Shown here one piece after another: positions 51,009 to 57,630 of a stretch of 64,000 bases of DNA. Every line of letters begins with the position of its first letter. Positions within the stretch are counted from its first letter, which is position 1. The notes beneath the pieces were generated by a model, which worked only from the letters and a program-made list of their open reading frames with translations, made no database searches and was not told the DNA's origin. The position numbers and the translations under genes are program-made. This DNA comes from Clostridiales bacterium (GTDB lineage: Bacteria > Bacillota > Clostridia > Oscillospirales > Oscillospiraceae), in NCBI GenBank assembly GCA_021203185.1, contig JAJQBR010000075.1, forward strand, positions 1 to 64,000, in the 5' to 3' direction.

Positions 51009-52367
51009 ATGAGAGCGAAAACCCTGTTTTATTGCACCTCCTGCGGCAACGAGTTTCCCAAATGGCAGGGGAAATGTCCCGCCTGCGGCAGCTGGAACAC
51101 CATTGTGGAGCAGCCCGCCGAGAGCCAAAAGGCTGCGTCTCCGGCCCGCTCCGGCCTGCGGCAAAAGGCCGTTCCCCAGCGGCTGGCAGATGTGACCACG
51201 TCGGAGGAGTTGCGGTTTTCCACAGGTATGAGCGAGTTGGACCGGGTGTTGGGCGGCGGAGCCGTCCAGGGGAGCCTGGTGTTGGTGGGCGGCGCACCGG
51301 GCATCGGCAAATCCACACTGATGCTTCAAATCTGCAACGAACTGTGCAGGCAGTACACCGTTCTCTATGTCTCCGGGGAGGAATCCACCCGACAAATCAA
51401 GCTCCGCTCCCAGCGGCTGGGCGTGACAGGGGAGACCCTGTATCTGCTTTCCGAGACCCATTTGGAGGACATCACCGACGCCGTTCACCAGGTCAGGCCA
51501 AATATTTTAATTGTGGACTCCATCCAGACCGTCCTGACCGGCAGCTCCGATTCTCTCCCCGGCAGCGTCACCCAGGTGAAGCAATGCACCATGGCGCTGA
51601 TGGAGCTGGCGAAAGGGGAGGGACTGACCGTTTTCGTCATCGGTCACATCAACAAAGAGGGATCCATCGCCGGGCCAAAGGTGCTGGAACACATCGTAGA
51701 CTGCGTGCTTTCCTTCGAGGGGGAGCAGCACCTGTCTTATCGCATCCTACGGGCCACCAAAAACCGCTTCGGGGCGACCAATGAAATCGGCGTATTTGAG
51801 ATGCTGGACGAGGGACTGGCGGAGGTACCCAACCCCTCGGAAATGCTGCTCAGCGGCAGACCGGAGGGCGCGCCGGGGACCTGCGTCACCTGCGTGATGG
51901 AAGGAGTGCGGCCCGTGCTGGCGGAGGTGCAGGCGTTGGTTACTTCTTCCAGCTTTGCGGTGCCGCGGCGCACCAGCAACGGCATCGAATACAACCGGGC
52001 TATGATGCTGATGGCGGTGCTGGAGAAGCGGGGCTGTCTGAACGTGGGGGGCTGCGATGCCTACCTCAACGTGATCGGCGGGCTGAACCTGGGGGAACCG
52101 GCGGCGGATTTGGCCACGATATTGGCCTTTGCGTCCAGCTTTCGGGGCAGGCCGGTGCCAAACGACTTGGCCGCCATCGGAGAAGTGGGGCTGACCGGCG
52201 AGCTGCGTACCGTTAATGGCCTGAGCCAGCGACTCAGCGAAGTGCATCGAATGGGCTTTACCAAGTGCATGATCCCCAGCCGGAACAGCAGTCGGCTTCA
52301 GGAGATTTCCGGGTTGCAGCTGATTCCCGTGAAGAACATCCGGGAGGCGCTGGCGGTGCTGCTGTGA
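51009..52367 (+). CDS. radA: DNA repair protein RadA
   Basis: A 452-residue RecA-related ATPase that drives branch migration in recombination. It has the N-terminal zinc finger C9/C12/C23/C26 (YCTSCGNEFPKWQGKCPACG). The RecA-like core contains Walker A GAPGIGKSTLML and Walker B-type ILIVDSIQTV. The RadA-specific KNRFG motif lies in ATKNRFGATNEIGVF, and a Lon-protease-like C-terminal domain (about 290-452, RPVPNDLAAIGEVGLTGELR) follows. It begins 3 nt after the cwlD stop. Confidence 0.96.
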   Translation: MRAKTLFYCTSCGNEFPKWQGKCPACGSWNTIVEQPAESQKAASPARSGLRQKAVPQRLADVTTSEELRFSTGMSELDRVLGGGAVQGSLVLVGGAPGIGKSTLMLQICNELCRQYTVLYVSGEESTRQIKLRSQRLGVTGETLYLLSETHLEDITDAVHQVRPNILIVDSIQTVLTGSSDSLPGSVTQVKQCTMALMELAKGEGLTVFVIGHINKEGSIAGPKVLEHIVDCVLSFEGEQHLSYRILRATKNRFGATNEIGVFEMLDEGLAEVPNPSEMLLSGRPEGAPGTCVTCVMEGVRPVLAEVQALVTSSSFAVPRRTSNGIEYNRAMMLMAVLEKRGCLNVGGCDAYLNVIGGLNLGEPAADLATILAFASSFRGRPVPNDLAAIGEVGLTGELRTVNGLSQRLSEVHRMGFTKCMIPSRNSSRLQEISGLQLIPVKNIREALAVLL

Positions 52368-52379
52368 GGAGAGAGAGCT

Positions 52380-52643
52380 ATGAACGACAACGATGTTTAT
52401 ATCTCAAAAACCAAGCTGATGCGCTATCTGGAGGAGCAGCTGGATTTGTGCCGCTATTGTTTGGAGTACGACACCGGCGTCAGTCTGTCCGATGAACAGC
52501 TTGGCGCCGCCGAAGCGGTTTTGTTGGATGTCATCCAAAAAGTGAATGAGCAGCCCGTCCTCATCCAAACGAACTTCGGTATCTCCCGGTCTGGACTGAC
52601 AGTGGACAAGCCGGAAGAACCGTCCTTAAAAAATGAGAACTGA
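52380..52643 (+). CDS. Small protein of unknown function (87 residues)
   Basis: A short acidic protein 12 bp downstream of radA, with a good ribosome site (GAGGAGAGAGCT). The N-terminal half is predicted helical (SKTKLMRYLEEQLDLCRYCLEYD), with a Cys-x2-Cys pair; the C-terminal part is polar. No membrane segment or signal peptide is seen, and I recognise no family. Its tight spacing to radA suggests co-transcription. Confidence 0.7.
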   Translation: MNDNDVYISKTKLMRYLEEQLDLCRYCLEYDTGVSLSDEQLGAAEAVLLDVIQKVNEQPVLIQTNFGISRSGLTVDKPEEPSLKNEN

Positions 52644-52661
52644 CCCCTCTCTAAGCCCGTT

Positions 52662-52744
52662 CCCTCCGGGGAGGGAGCCTGAAAAAAAAGTCAACAAAAT
52701 AAAAATTTTGTTGACTTGGAGGGAGGCAAAATCCAGCCTCCCTC
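52662..52744 (+). repeat. Intergenic palindromes before the recombinase, including a dif-like inverted repeat
   Basis: Three inverted repeats fill the gap between the 87-residue gene and the recombinase: CCCTC/GAGGG (52662-52675), a perfect AT-rich palindrome (arms 52689-52699 and 52706-52716 around TAAAAA) and GAGGGAGGC/GCCTCCCTC (52719-52744). The AT-rich one has two 11-bp arms around a 6-bp centre, the geometry of a Xer site. The run of A before it would also allow it to terminate minus-strand transcripts. Confidence 0.55.
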
Positions 52745-52798
52745 GGGCAGGCAACCGATTTTCAGCCATTTTACCACCGAGAAAGGAACTCGATTTTT

Positions 52799-53776
52799 AT
52801 GGATTATCGCAGCGCACCAAAGATTTTGGTGGATTTCCTCTCATACCACGAGAGCGTTCAGGGACATTCCTCCGGTACCGTAGATGAATACTTCCTGGAT
52901 CTGCGGAGTTTCCTCCGCTACATGAAGCAGCGCCGAAACCCGGCGCTGGCCGACCTGAACCCGGATGCCGTAGACATCACCGATGTTGACTTGGCTTTTG
53001 TCCACAGCATTTCCCTCAGTGAGGTTTACGACTACCTGGCCTATCTGTCCCGGGAAAAAAAGCTGAACAATGCCTCACGCGCCCGCAAGGTCTCCAGCAT
53101 CCGATCGTTCTTCAAGTACCTCTCCAACAAGACCCACCAGTTGGATAACAACCCCGTTCAGGATCTGGACTCCCCCCGCCATAAGAAAGCCTTGCCCCGT
53201 TACCTGACGCTGGACGAAAGCATCCAACTTCTGGAAGCCGTTGACGGCAGAAACCAGGAACGGGACTACTGCATTTTAATGTTATTCCTCAACTGTGGTT
53301 TGCGTATCTCCGAGTTGGTGGGCCTGAATGTCATGGACGTGCGGGAAAACACCATTCGGGTGCTGGGCAAGGGCAACAAAGAGCGGATTTTGTTCTTAAA
53401 TGACGGGTGCAAACGGGCGATTTCCGACTATCTGGCGGTGCGTAACGGTATGACGCTGATCGACAAACAGGCTTTTTTTGTCACCTCCCGCCGGACGCGG
53501 ATGACCACCGCCGCCGTCCACAAAATGGTGAAAAAGCGGCTGCTGGAGGCTGGACTGGACCCCACGCTCTACTCCGCCCACAAGCTGCGGCACACCGCCG
53601 CCACGCTGATGCTGCAAAATGGCGTGGATGTGCGTACCCTTCAGGAGGTGCTGGGCCACGACAACCTGAACACCACCCAAATTTATACCCATGTGGACAG
53701 CGACAGCCTCCGTATTGCGGCAAAGGCCAACCCTCTCAGCCGGGAAAAACGGAAGAAGTCCTCCTCCCCGGAATAA
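52799..53776 (+). CDS. Tyrosine recombinase of the XerC/XerD group
   Basis: A 325-residue integrase with an N-terminal SAM-like core-binding domain (about 1-115) and a C-terminal catalytic domain with the full active-site set: Arg169 (NCGLRISEL), Lys191 (GKGNKER), His261 and Arg264 (HKLRHTAATLM), His287 (LGHDN) and nucleophile Tyr296 (QIYTHV). It is slightly longer than typical XerC/D (about 295-305) and has an insertion near residues 30-60. It may be the chromosome-dimer resolvase or a related housekeeping recombinase; no prophage or island genes surround it. The start follows AAAGGAACTCG at a rather long distance. Confidence 0.9.
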   Translation: MDYRSAPKILVDFLSYHESVQGHSSGTVDEYFLDLRSFLRYMKQRRNPALADLNPDAVDITDVDLAFVHSISLSEVYDYLAYLSREKKLNNASRARKVSSIRSFFKYLSNKTHQLDNNPVQDLDSPRHKKALPRYLTLDESIQLLEAVDGRNQERDYCILMLFLNCGLRISELVGLNVMDVRENTIRVLGKGNKERILFLNDGCKRAISDYLAVRNGMTLIDKQAFFVTSRRTRMTTAAVHKMVKKRLLEAGLDPTLYSAHKLRHTAATLMLQNGVDVRTLQEVLGHDNLNTTQIYTHVDSDSLRIAAKANPLSREKRKKSSSPE

Positions 53777-53782
53777 GGGGAT

Positions 53783-54209
53783 TCAGACGGGCATTACTCC
53801 CAATATGTGCAGAAAACGCAGTTTTTTTGCGGGATAACTACCGAGGGGACGATTGTCCGCGTCGTCGCTGTGGGCTGCCACCAATGTTGTCTCAAGTTTT
53901 ACAGGGCGGGAGACGGACACAATGACCAGGCTGTGGGCAAATATCTCCCCGTCAAAGCTCAGCTGCACACAGTCCCCCGGCTGGCACTCCCCTATCGCCG
54001 CGACTGCCGCCAGCGGTCCGGGAGAACGCTCCTTTCGGGTTATAAAGTTGAAAAAATAAGGCACACCAGTCCAGGACGGTGTGCGGTCAGCGGCGGTATG
54101 GTAATACCAGCCAGGGGTCAAAATTCAGATAGGCGGGATTCCGGCCAAGGGCCCAGCGGTGGGCGTAGTCCACCGCCGTCTGCCGCCGGTATGGGAGGAA
54201 GTCTGGCAT
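53783..54209 (-). pseudogene. Broken Amidase_6-type (putative amidase domain) gene, frameshift and internal deletion
   Basis: From ATG 54207-54209, behind a good GAGAGGTGATTGC site, the first frame reads MPDFLPYRRQTAVDYAHRWA and then GRNPAYLNFDP, the usual start of the putative amidase domain. It runs into a stop after about 40 codons. A second frame from about 54121 to 53783 carries the rest of the domain: GWYYHTAADRTPSWTGVPYF, PGDCVQLSFDG, LVAAHSDDADNRPLGSY and RFLHI. The piece between NFDP and GWYY, which in intact members holds the GGDCTNF catalytic cysteine and about 20-25 residues, is absent. The gene is therefore dead by both frameshift and loss of the nucleophile. Family assignment is from memory of the motif order. 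Confidence 0.75.
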
Positions 54210-54237
54210 AGCAATCACCTCTCCCCTATCCTATGCG

Positions 54238-54603
54238 TCAATCCTCCATCACATGATCGAAACCGATGGAGAACAGGCTCTTGATGTGTTCATCGTCCAG
54301 AGAGTAGTAGACCACCTTCCCTGCCCGCCGATTTTTGACGATGCGCCCCTGCTTCAAAATGCGCAGCTGGTGGGAGACGGCGGACTGGGACATATTTAAA
54401 ATGCAGCTCAGGTCGCACACGCACAGCTCCGAGATGGTCAGCGCGCAGATAATACGGGTGCGAGTGGAGTCCCCCAGCACCTTGAACAACTCCGCCACCT
54501 CATAAACCGGGCCTTCATCGGGCATTTGCGCCTTCACCTTCGCCACAGAATCCTCGTGAATGACGTTGCTGTCGCACATTTCTGACAGTTCGATACGTTT
54601 CAT
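54238..54603 (-). CDS. ArsR/SmtB family metal-sensing repressor, CadC-like
   Basis: A 121-residue winged-helix repressor. Cys10 in the N-terminal arm and Cys61/Cys63 in ISELCVCDLS (helix alpha-3) match the alpha-3N Cd/Pb/Zn site of CadC. The recognition region is NMSQSAVSHQLRILKQGRIVKNRRAGKVVYYSL. Such repressors release DNA on binding thiophilic metal. The usual partner, a metal-exporting P-type ATPase, is not adjacent. Upstream on the same strand lies fba and downstream the broken amidase gene. Start at 54601-54603 follows a GGAGGGAACT site. Confidence 0.92.
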   Translation of the reverse strand: MKRIELSEMCDSNVIHEDSVAKVKAQMPDEGPVYEVAELFKVLGDSTRTRIICALTISELCVCDLSCILNMSQSAVSHQLRILKQGRIVKNRRAGKVVYYSLDDEHIKSLFSIGFDHVMED

Positions 54604-54630
54604 AGTTCCCTCCGGGAATGATAGAAAACC

Positions 54631-54656
54631 CCCGGCGAGGCGTTGGCCCCGCCGGG
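54631..54656 (-). terminator. fba terminator
   Basis: On the minus strand, CCCGGCG and CGCCGGG arms are followed by GGTTTTCTAT, a short U tract, just after the fba stop. Confidence 0.65.
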
Positions 54657-54690
54657 AGCGATGCGTTGGGTCAGTGACAGATGCGCAAAA

Positions 54691-55668
54691 TCAGATCTTG
54701 CCGTCGGAGCCAAGGACGTTGACGATCTTATGGGCGACCATGTCCTTGACAGCCTGACGAGCGGGCTTCAGGTACTGGCGCGGATCGAAGTGGTCGGGAT
54801 GCTCGACAAAATACTTACGGATGTTGCCGGTCATGGCCAGACGGATGTCGGAGTCGATGTTAATCTTGCAGACAGCCAGTTTAGCGGCCTTGCGCAGCTG
54901 ATCTTCGGGGATGCCGATGGCGTCGGGCATATTGCCGCCGTAAGTGTTGACCATCTTCACGAACTCCTGCGGAACGGAAGAGGAACCGTGCAGCACGATG
55001 GGGAAGCCGGGCAGACGCTTGATGCACTCTTCCAGCACGTCGAAACGCAGGGGAGGCGGAACCAGGATGCCGTCCTCGTTGCGGGTACACTGAGCGGGAG
55101 TGAACTTATAAGCGCCGTGAGAGGTACCGATGGCGATGGCCAGGGAGTCGCATCCGGTGCGGGAGACAAATTCCTCGACCTCTTCGGGGTGGGTGTAGCT
55201 CTCCTTGCCGGACTCGACGACGACCTCGTCTTCCACGCCGGCCAGGGTACCCAACTCAGCCTCGACCACAACGCCGTGGTCATGGGCATACTCAACGACC
55301 TTTTTGGTCAGAGCGATGTTGTCCTCAAAGGACTTGGAGGAGGCGTCGATCATGACGGAGGTGAAACCGCCGTCGATGCAGGACTTGCACAGCTCGAAGG
55401 TGTCGCCATGGTCCAGATGCAGCGCGATGGGGATCTCGGGGTTCTCGATGACAGCGGCCTCCACCAGCTTCACCAGATAGGTGTGGTTGGCATAGGCGCG
55501 GGCGCCCTTGGACACCTGCAGGATGACGGGGCTTTTCAGCTCGCCGCAGGCTTCGGTGATGCCCTGGATGATTTCCATGTTGTTGACGTTGAAGGCGCCA
55601 ATGGCGTACCCACCATTGTAAGCCTTTGCGAACATATCTTTTGTGGTAACGAGAGGCATACGGATCAA
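54691..55668 (-). CDS. fba: Class II fructose-1,6-bisphosphate aldolase
   Basis: A 325-residue zinc-dependent aldolase that splits fructose bisphosphate into two triose phosphates. Conserved elements are AYNGGYAIGAFNVNNMEIIQGI, the zinc/catalytic segment ALHLDHGDTFELCKSCIDGGFTSVMIDAS (region about 78-106), VEAELGTLAG and the C-terminal phosphate-binding KINIDSDIRLA. It faces a phosphofructokinase gene across a shared divergent promoter region, so two consecutive glycolytic steps are encoded back to back. Start ATG 55666-55668 has AGAAGGAGTTGATCCGT before it. Confidence 0.96.
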   Translation of the reverse strand: MIRMPLVTTKDMFAKAYNGGYAIGAFNVNNMEIIQGITEACGELKSPVILQVSKGARAYANHTYLVKLVEAAVIENPEIPIALHLDHGDTFELCKSCIDGGFTSVMIDASSKSFEDNIALTKKVVEYAHDHGVVVEAELGTLAGVEDEVVVESGKESYTHPEEVEEFVSRTGCDSLAIAIGTSHGAYKFTPAQCTRNEDGILVPPPLRFDVLEECIKRLPGFPIVLHGSSSVPQEFVKMVNTYGGNMPDAIGIPEDQLRKAAKLAVCKINIDSDIRLAMTGNIRKYFVEHPDHFDPRQYLKPARQAVKDMVAHKIVNVLGSDGKI

Positions 55669-55691
55669 CTCCTTCTAAAATTTACGTTATT

Positions 55692-55736
55692 ATTTTAACA
55701 GAAGCGATTGAAAAAAGCAAGAGGGTGTGGTATGAT
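55692..55736. promoter_or_regulatory. Overlapping divergent promoters of fba and the phosphofructokinase gene
   Basis: Minus strand: TTGCTT (55715-55720), 17 bp, TAAAAT (55692-55697), toward fba. Plus strand: TTGAAA (55708-55713), 17 bp, TATGAT (55731-55736), toward the phosphofructokinase gene. The two occupy the same 45 bp, so they should compete or be co-regulated. Confidence 0.7.
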
Positions 55737-55878
55737 TTAGATGAAATTCCAAAAAGATATTTCGTGGAACGAGCCATACGAGGAGTTTGACGCGGTTTGT
55801 GCCAGGAATTTCCACAAAAGTACGGGTCATTTCCCAGGTGGCGGTCACTAAAACAACCAAATAGGAGGAAATTTCAAC

Positions 55879-57120
55879 ATGAGTGAACTCAAAGGCGCAA
55901 TGATCATTGGCCAGTCCGGCGGCCCCTCTTCCGTTATCAACTCCAGCTGCTACGGCGCAATCAAGGCCGGCCTGGACAGCGACGCCATCACCACCGTCTA
56001 CGGCGCAGCCAACGGCATCGTTGGCGTACTCAACGACAAGCTGTATATCATGGACGAGGAGGATCCTGCGGAGCTGGCGCTGATGCAGTATACCCCATCC
56101 TCTGCTCTCGGCTCCTGCCGTTATAAGATTGCCGATCCTGATGTGGACGACACCGATTATAAGCGCATCCTTGAGGTCTTCCAGAAATACGACGTCCGTT
56201 ACTTCTTCTACAACGGCGGCAACGACTCCATGGACACCTGCAACAAAATCTCCAAGTATATGAAGCGGGTAGGCTATGACTGCCGCGTCATGGGCATCCC
56301 CAAGACCATCGACAACGACCTGTTCGGCACTGACCACTGCCCCGGCTATGCCTCCGCCGCCAAGTATATCGCCACCTCTCTGGTGGAGGTCTATCAGGAT
56401 GCCCATGTCTACGACAAGGGCCAGGTCACCATCGTGGAGATTATGGGCCGTCACGCAGGCTGGCTGGCTGGCGCCGCTTCCCTGGCCAAAGTCACCGGCT
56501 ATGGTCCCGACCTGATTTATCTGCCTGAGGTAGACTTCAAGATGGATGAGTTCCTCGAGGACGTGGAGCGCATCTGGAACGAAAACAAGAACGTCCTCAT
56601 CGCTGTGTCCGAGGGCATCCACTACGCCGACGGCTCCTTCGTCTCCGAGGCCAAGACCTCTGCCACCGACGGCTTCGGTCATGCCCAGCTGGGCGGCCTG
56701 GCCGCTATGCTGGCCGACGTTGTCAAGAGCAAAATCGACGGCGTGAAGGTTCGTCCCATCGAGCTGTCTCTGCTCCAGCGCTGCGGCGCGCACCTGGCCT
56801 CCCAGACCGACATCGACGAGGCATTCATGGCCGGTCAGGCTGCGGTCAACTGCGCCGTCGCCGGTGAGACCGACCACATGGTCGCCTTCAAGTGTACCCG
56901 GGACGAGAACGGCTACAAATGTGAGACAGAGTTGCTGCCCTTGTCCAAGGTCGCCAACTACGAGAAGAAGGTTCCCGTGGAGTGGATTAACGAGCGCGGC
57001 AACGACGTCTCCGATGAGTTCATTAAGTACGCTCTGCCCCTCATCCAGGGCGAAACCCAAATGAAGAAGGAGAACAGCCTGCCTCGCTTCGTCCACCTGA
57101 AGAAAGTCGTGGCCAAGTAA
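55879..57120 (+). CDS. pfp: Diphosphate-dependent 6-phosphofructokinase (PPi-PFK)
   Basis: A 413-residue phosphofructokinase. The phosphoryl-donor motif reads GGNDSMDT (Gly113-Asp116) instead of the GGDGS of ATP enzymes, and Lys142 stands in PKTIDND where ATP enzymes have Gly. These two changes are the accepted marks of pyrophosphate as donor. MGRHAGWLAGAASLAK, YLPEVDF and the C-terminal half are typical of the long PFK clade. The reaction is reversible, so it can serve glycolysis and gluconeogenesis and save ATP. It has its own promoter and a leader of about 135 nt; GGAGG precedes ATG 55879. Confidence 0.93.
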   Translation: MSELKGAMIIGQSGGPSSVINSSCYGAIKAGLDSDAITTVYGAANGIVGVLNDKLYIMDEEDPAELALMQYTPSSALGSCRYKIADPDVDDTDYKRILEVFQKYDVRYFFYNGGNDSMDTCNKISKYMKRVGYDCRVMGIPKTIDNDLFGTDHCPGYASAAKYIATSLVEVYQDAHVYDKGQVTIVEIMGRHAGWLAGAASLAKVTGYGPDLIYLPEVDFKMDEFLEDVERIWNENKNVLIAVSEGIHYADGSFVSEAKTSATDGFGHAQLGGLAAMLADVVKSKIDGVKVRPIELSLLQRCGAHLASQTDIDEAFMAGQAAVNCAVAGETDHMVAFKCTRDENGYKCETELLPLSKVANYEKKVPVEWINERGNDVSDEFIKYALPLIQGETQMKKENSLPRFVHLKKVVAK

Positions 57121-57152
57121 TCTGCCCGTAAGGTTTTTCAAATGCTACCCCT

Positions 57153-57180
57153 CTCCCCTGCCGCATCTGCGGCGGGGGAG
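57153..57180 (+). terminator. Hairpin after the phosphofructokinase gene
   Basis: CTCCCCTGCCGC pairs with GCGGCGGGGGAG (12 bp, one G-U) around ATCT, followed by ATTGCTCTGTTT. Confidence 0.7.
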
Positions 57181-57213
57181 ATTGCTCTGTTTGCAGAACC
57201 AAAAAAGTTCGCA

Positions 57214-57252
57214 GAAAAAAATTCGCAGGACGAAACGCCTGCGAATTTTTTT
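57214..57252. terminator. Bidirectional intrinsic terminator
   Basis: AATTCGCAGG / CCTGCGAATT with an 8-nt loop, flanked by A runs on the left and T runs on the right. It can end the phosphofructokinase transcript on the plus strand and the tRNA-Ser transcript on the minus strand. Confidence 0.85.
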
Positions 57253-57340
57253 GGCGGAGTGGGTGGGATTCGAACCCACGGTACCCAAAGGTACAACTGA
57301 TTTCGAGTCAGTCCCGTTATGACCACTTCGATACCACTCC
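57252..57340 (-). tRNA. tRNA-Ser(CGA)
   Basis: On the minus strand the acceptor arms GGAGTGG and CCACTCC pair and are followed by discriminator G and an encoded CCA. The anticodon loop CTCGAAA gives anticodon CGA (codon UCG), with the stem ACTGA/TCAGT. A long variable arm (GTACC/GGTAC) and the T arm with GGTTCGAATCC confirm a class II serine tRNA. Confidence 0.96.
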
Positions 57341-57357
57341 AGTTCTCACGTTTGTTT

Positions 57358-57386
57358 ATTATGCCACAAAACGGCAGGAAACGCAA
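57358..57386 (-). promoter_or_regulatory. tRNA-Ser promoter
   Basis: On the minus strand, TTGCGT (57381-57386), 17 bp, CATAAT (57358-57363), about 18 nt before the tRNA 5' end. Confidence 0.6.
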
Positions 57387-57425
57387 GGGGTTCCCGCCGG
57401 ATTTCGCAAAATTCTTGTATGTGCC

Positions 57426-57453
57426 GCGCCGGGAGCAGAACCTGACCCGGCGC
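57426..57453 (-). terminator. Hairpin after the dapF-murE operon
   Basis: GCGCCGGG and CCCGGCGC arms (8 bp) lie 13 bp beyond the stop of the small membrane-protein gene. No U tract follows. Confidence 0.4.
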
Positions 57454-57465
57454 AGCGGGATGTAC

Positions 57466-57630
57466 CTACAGGGCGGCGAACAGCGTCGTCAGCGCGCCGG
57501 ACATACCGCCCCACAGCAGGAGCAGCACGATGGCGAACATGACGATTTTCAGGGCTTTCCGGACGACGCCCAGGAGAAGCGTTACCAGTCCCAGCAGGAG
57601 GAACAGCCCCAGCAAACTATCCATAGTCAT
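57466..57630 (-). CDS. 54-residue two-helix membrane protein coupled to murE
   Basis: A short gene whose ATG (57628-57630) overlaps the murE stop as ATGA and which ends at TAG 57466-57468. The product is hydrophobic: one helix (LLGLFLLLGLVTLLLGVV), a basic turn (RKALK) and a second helix (IVMFAIVLLLLWGG), then GALTTLFAAL. The basic loop between two helices predicts a cytosolic turn with both ends outside. I recognise no family. Translational coupling to murE and the dense hydrophobic composition argue that it is real, and a link to cell-wall synthesis is inference. Confidence 0.7.
   Translation of the reverse strand: MTMDSLLGLFLLLGLVTLLLGVVRKALKIVMFAIVLLLLWGGMSGALTTLFAAL

Noticed and set aside
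55741-55851. A 36-codon frame in the phosphofructokinase leader
   Set aside because: Its ATG is at or before the predicted transcription start and has no ribosome site.
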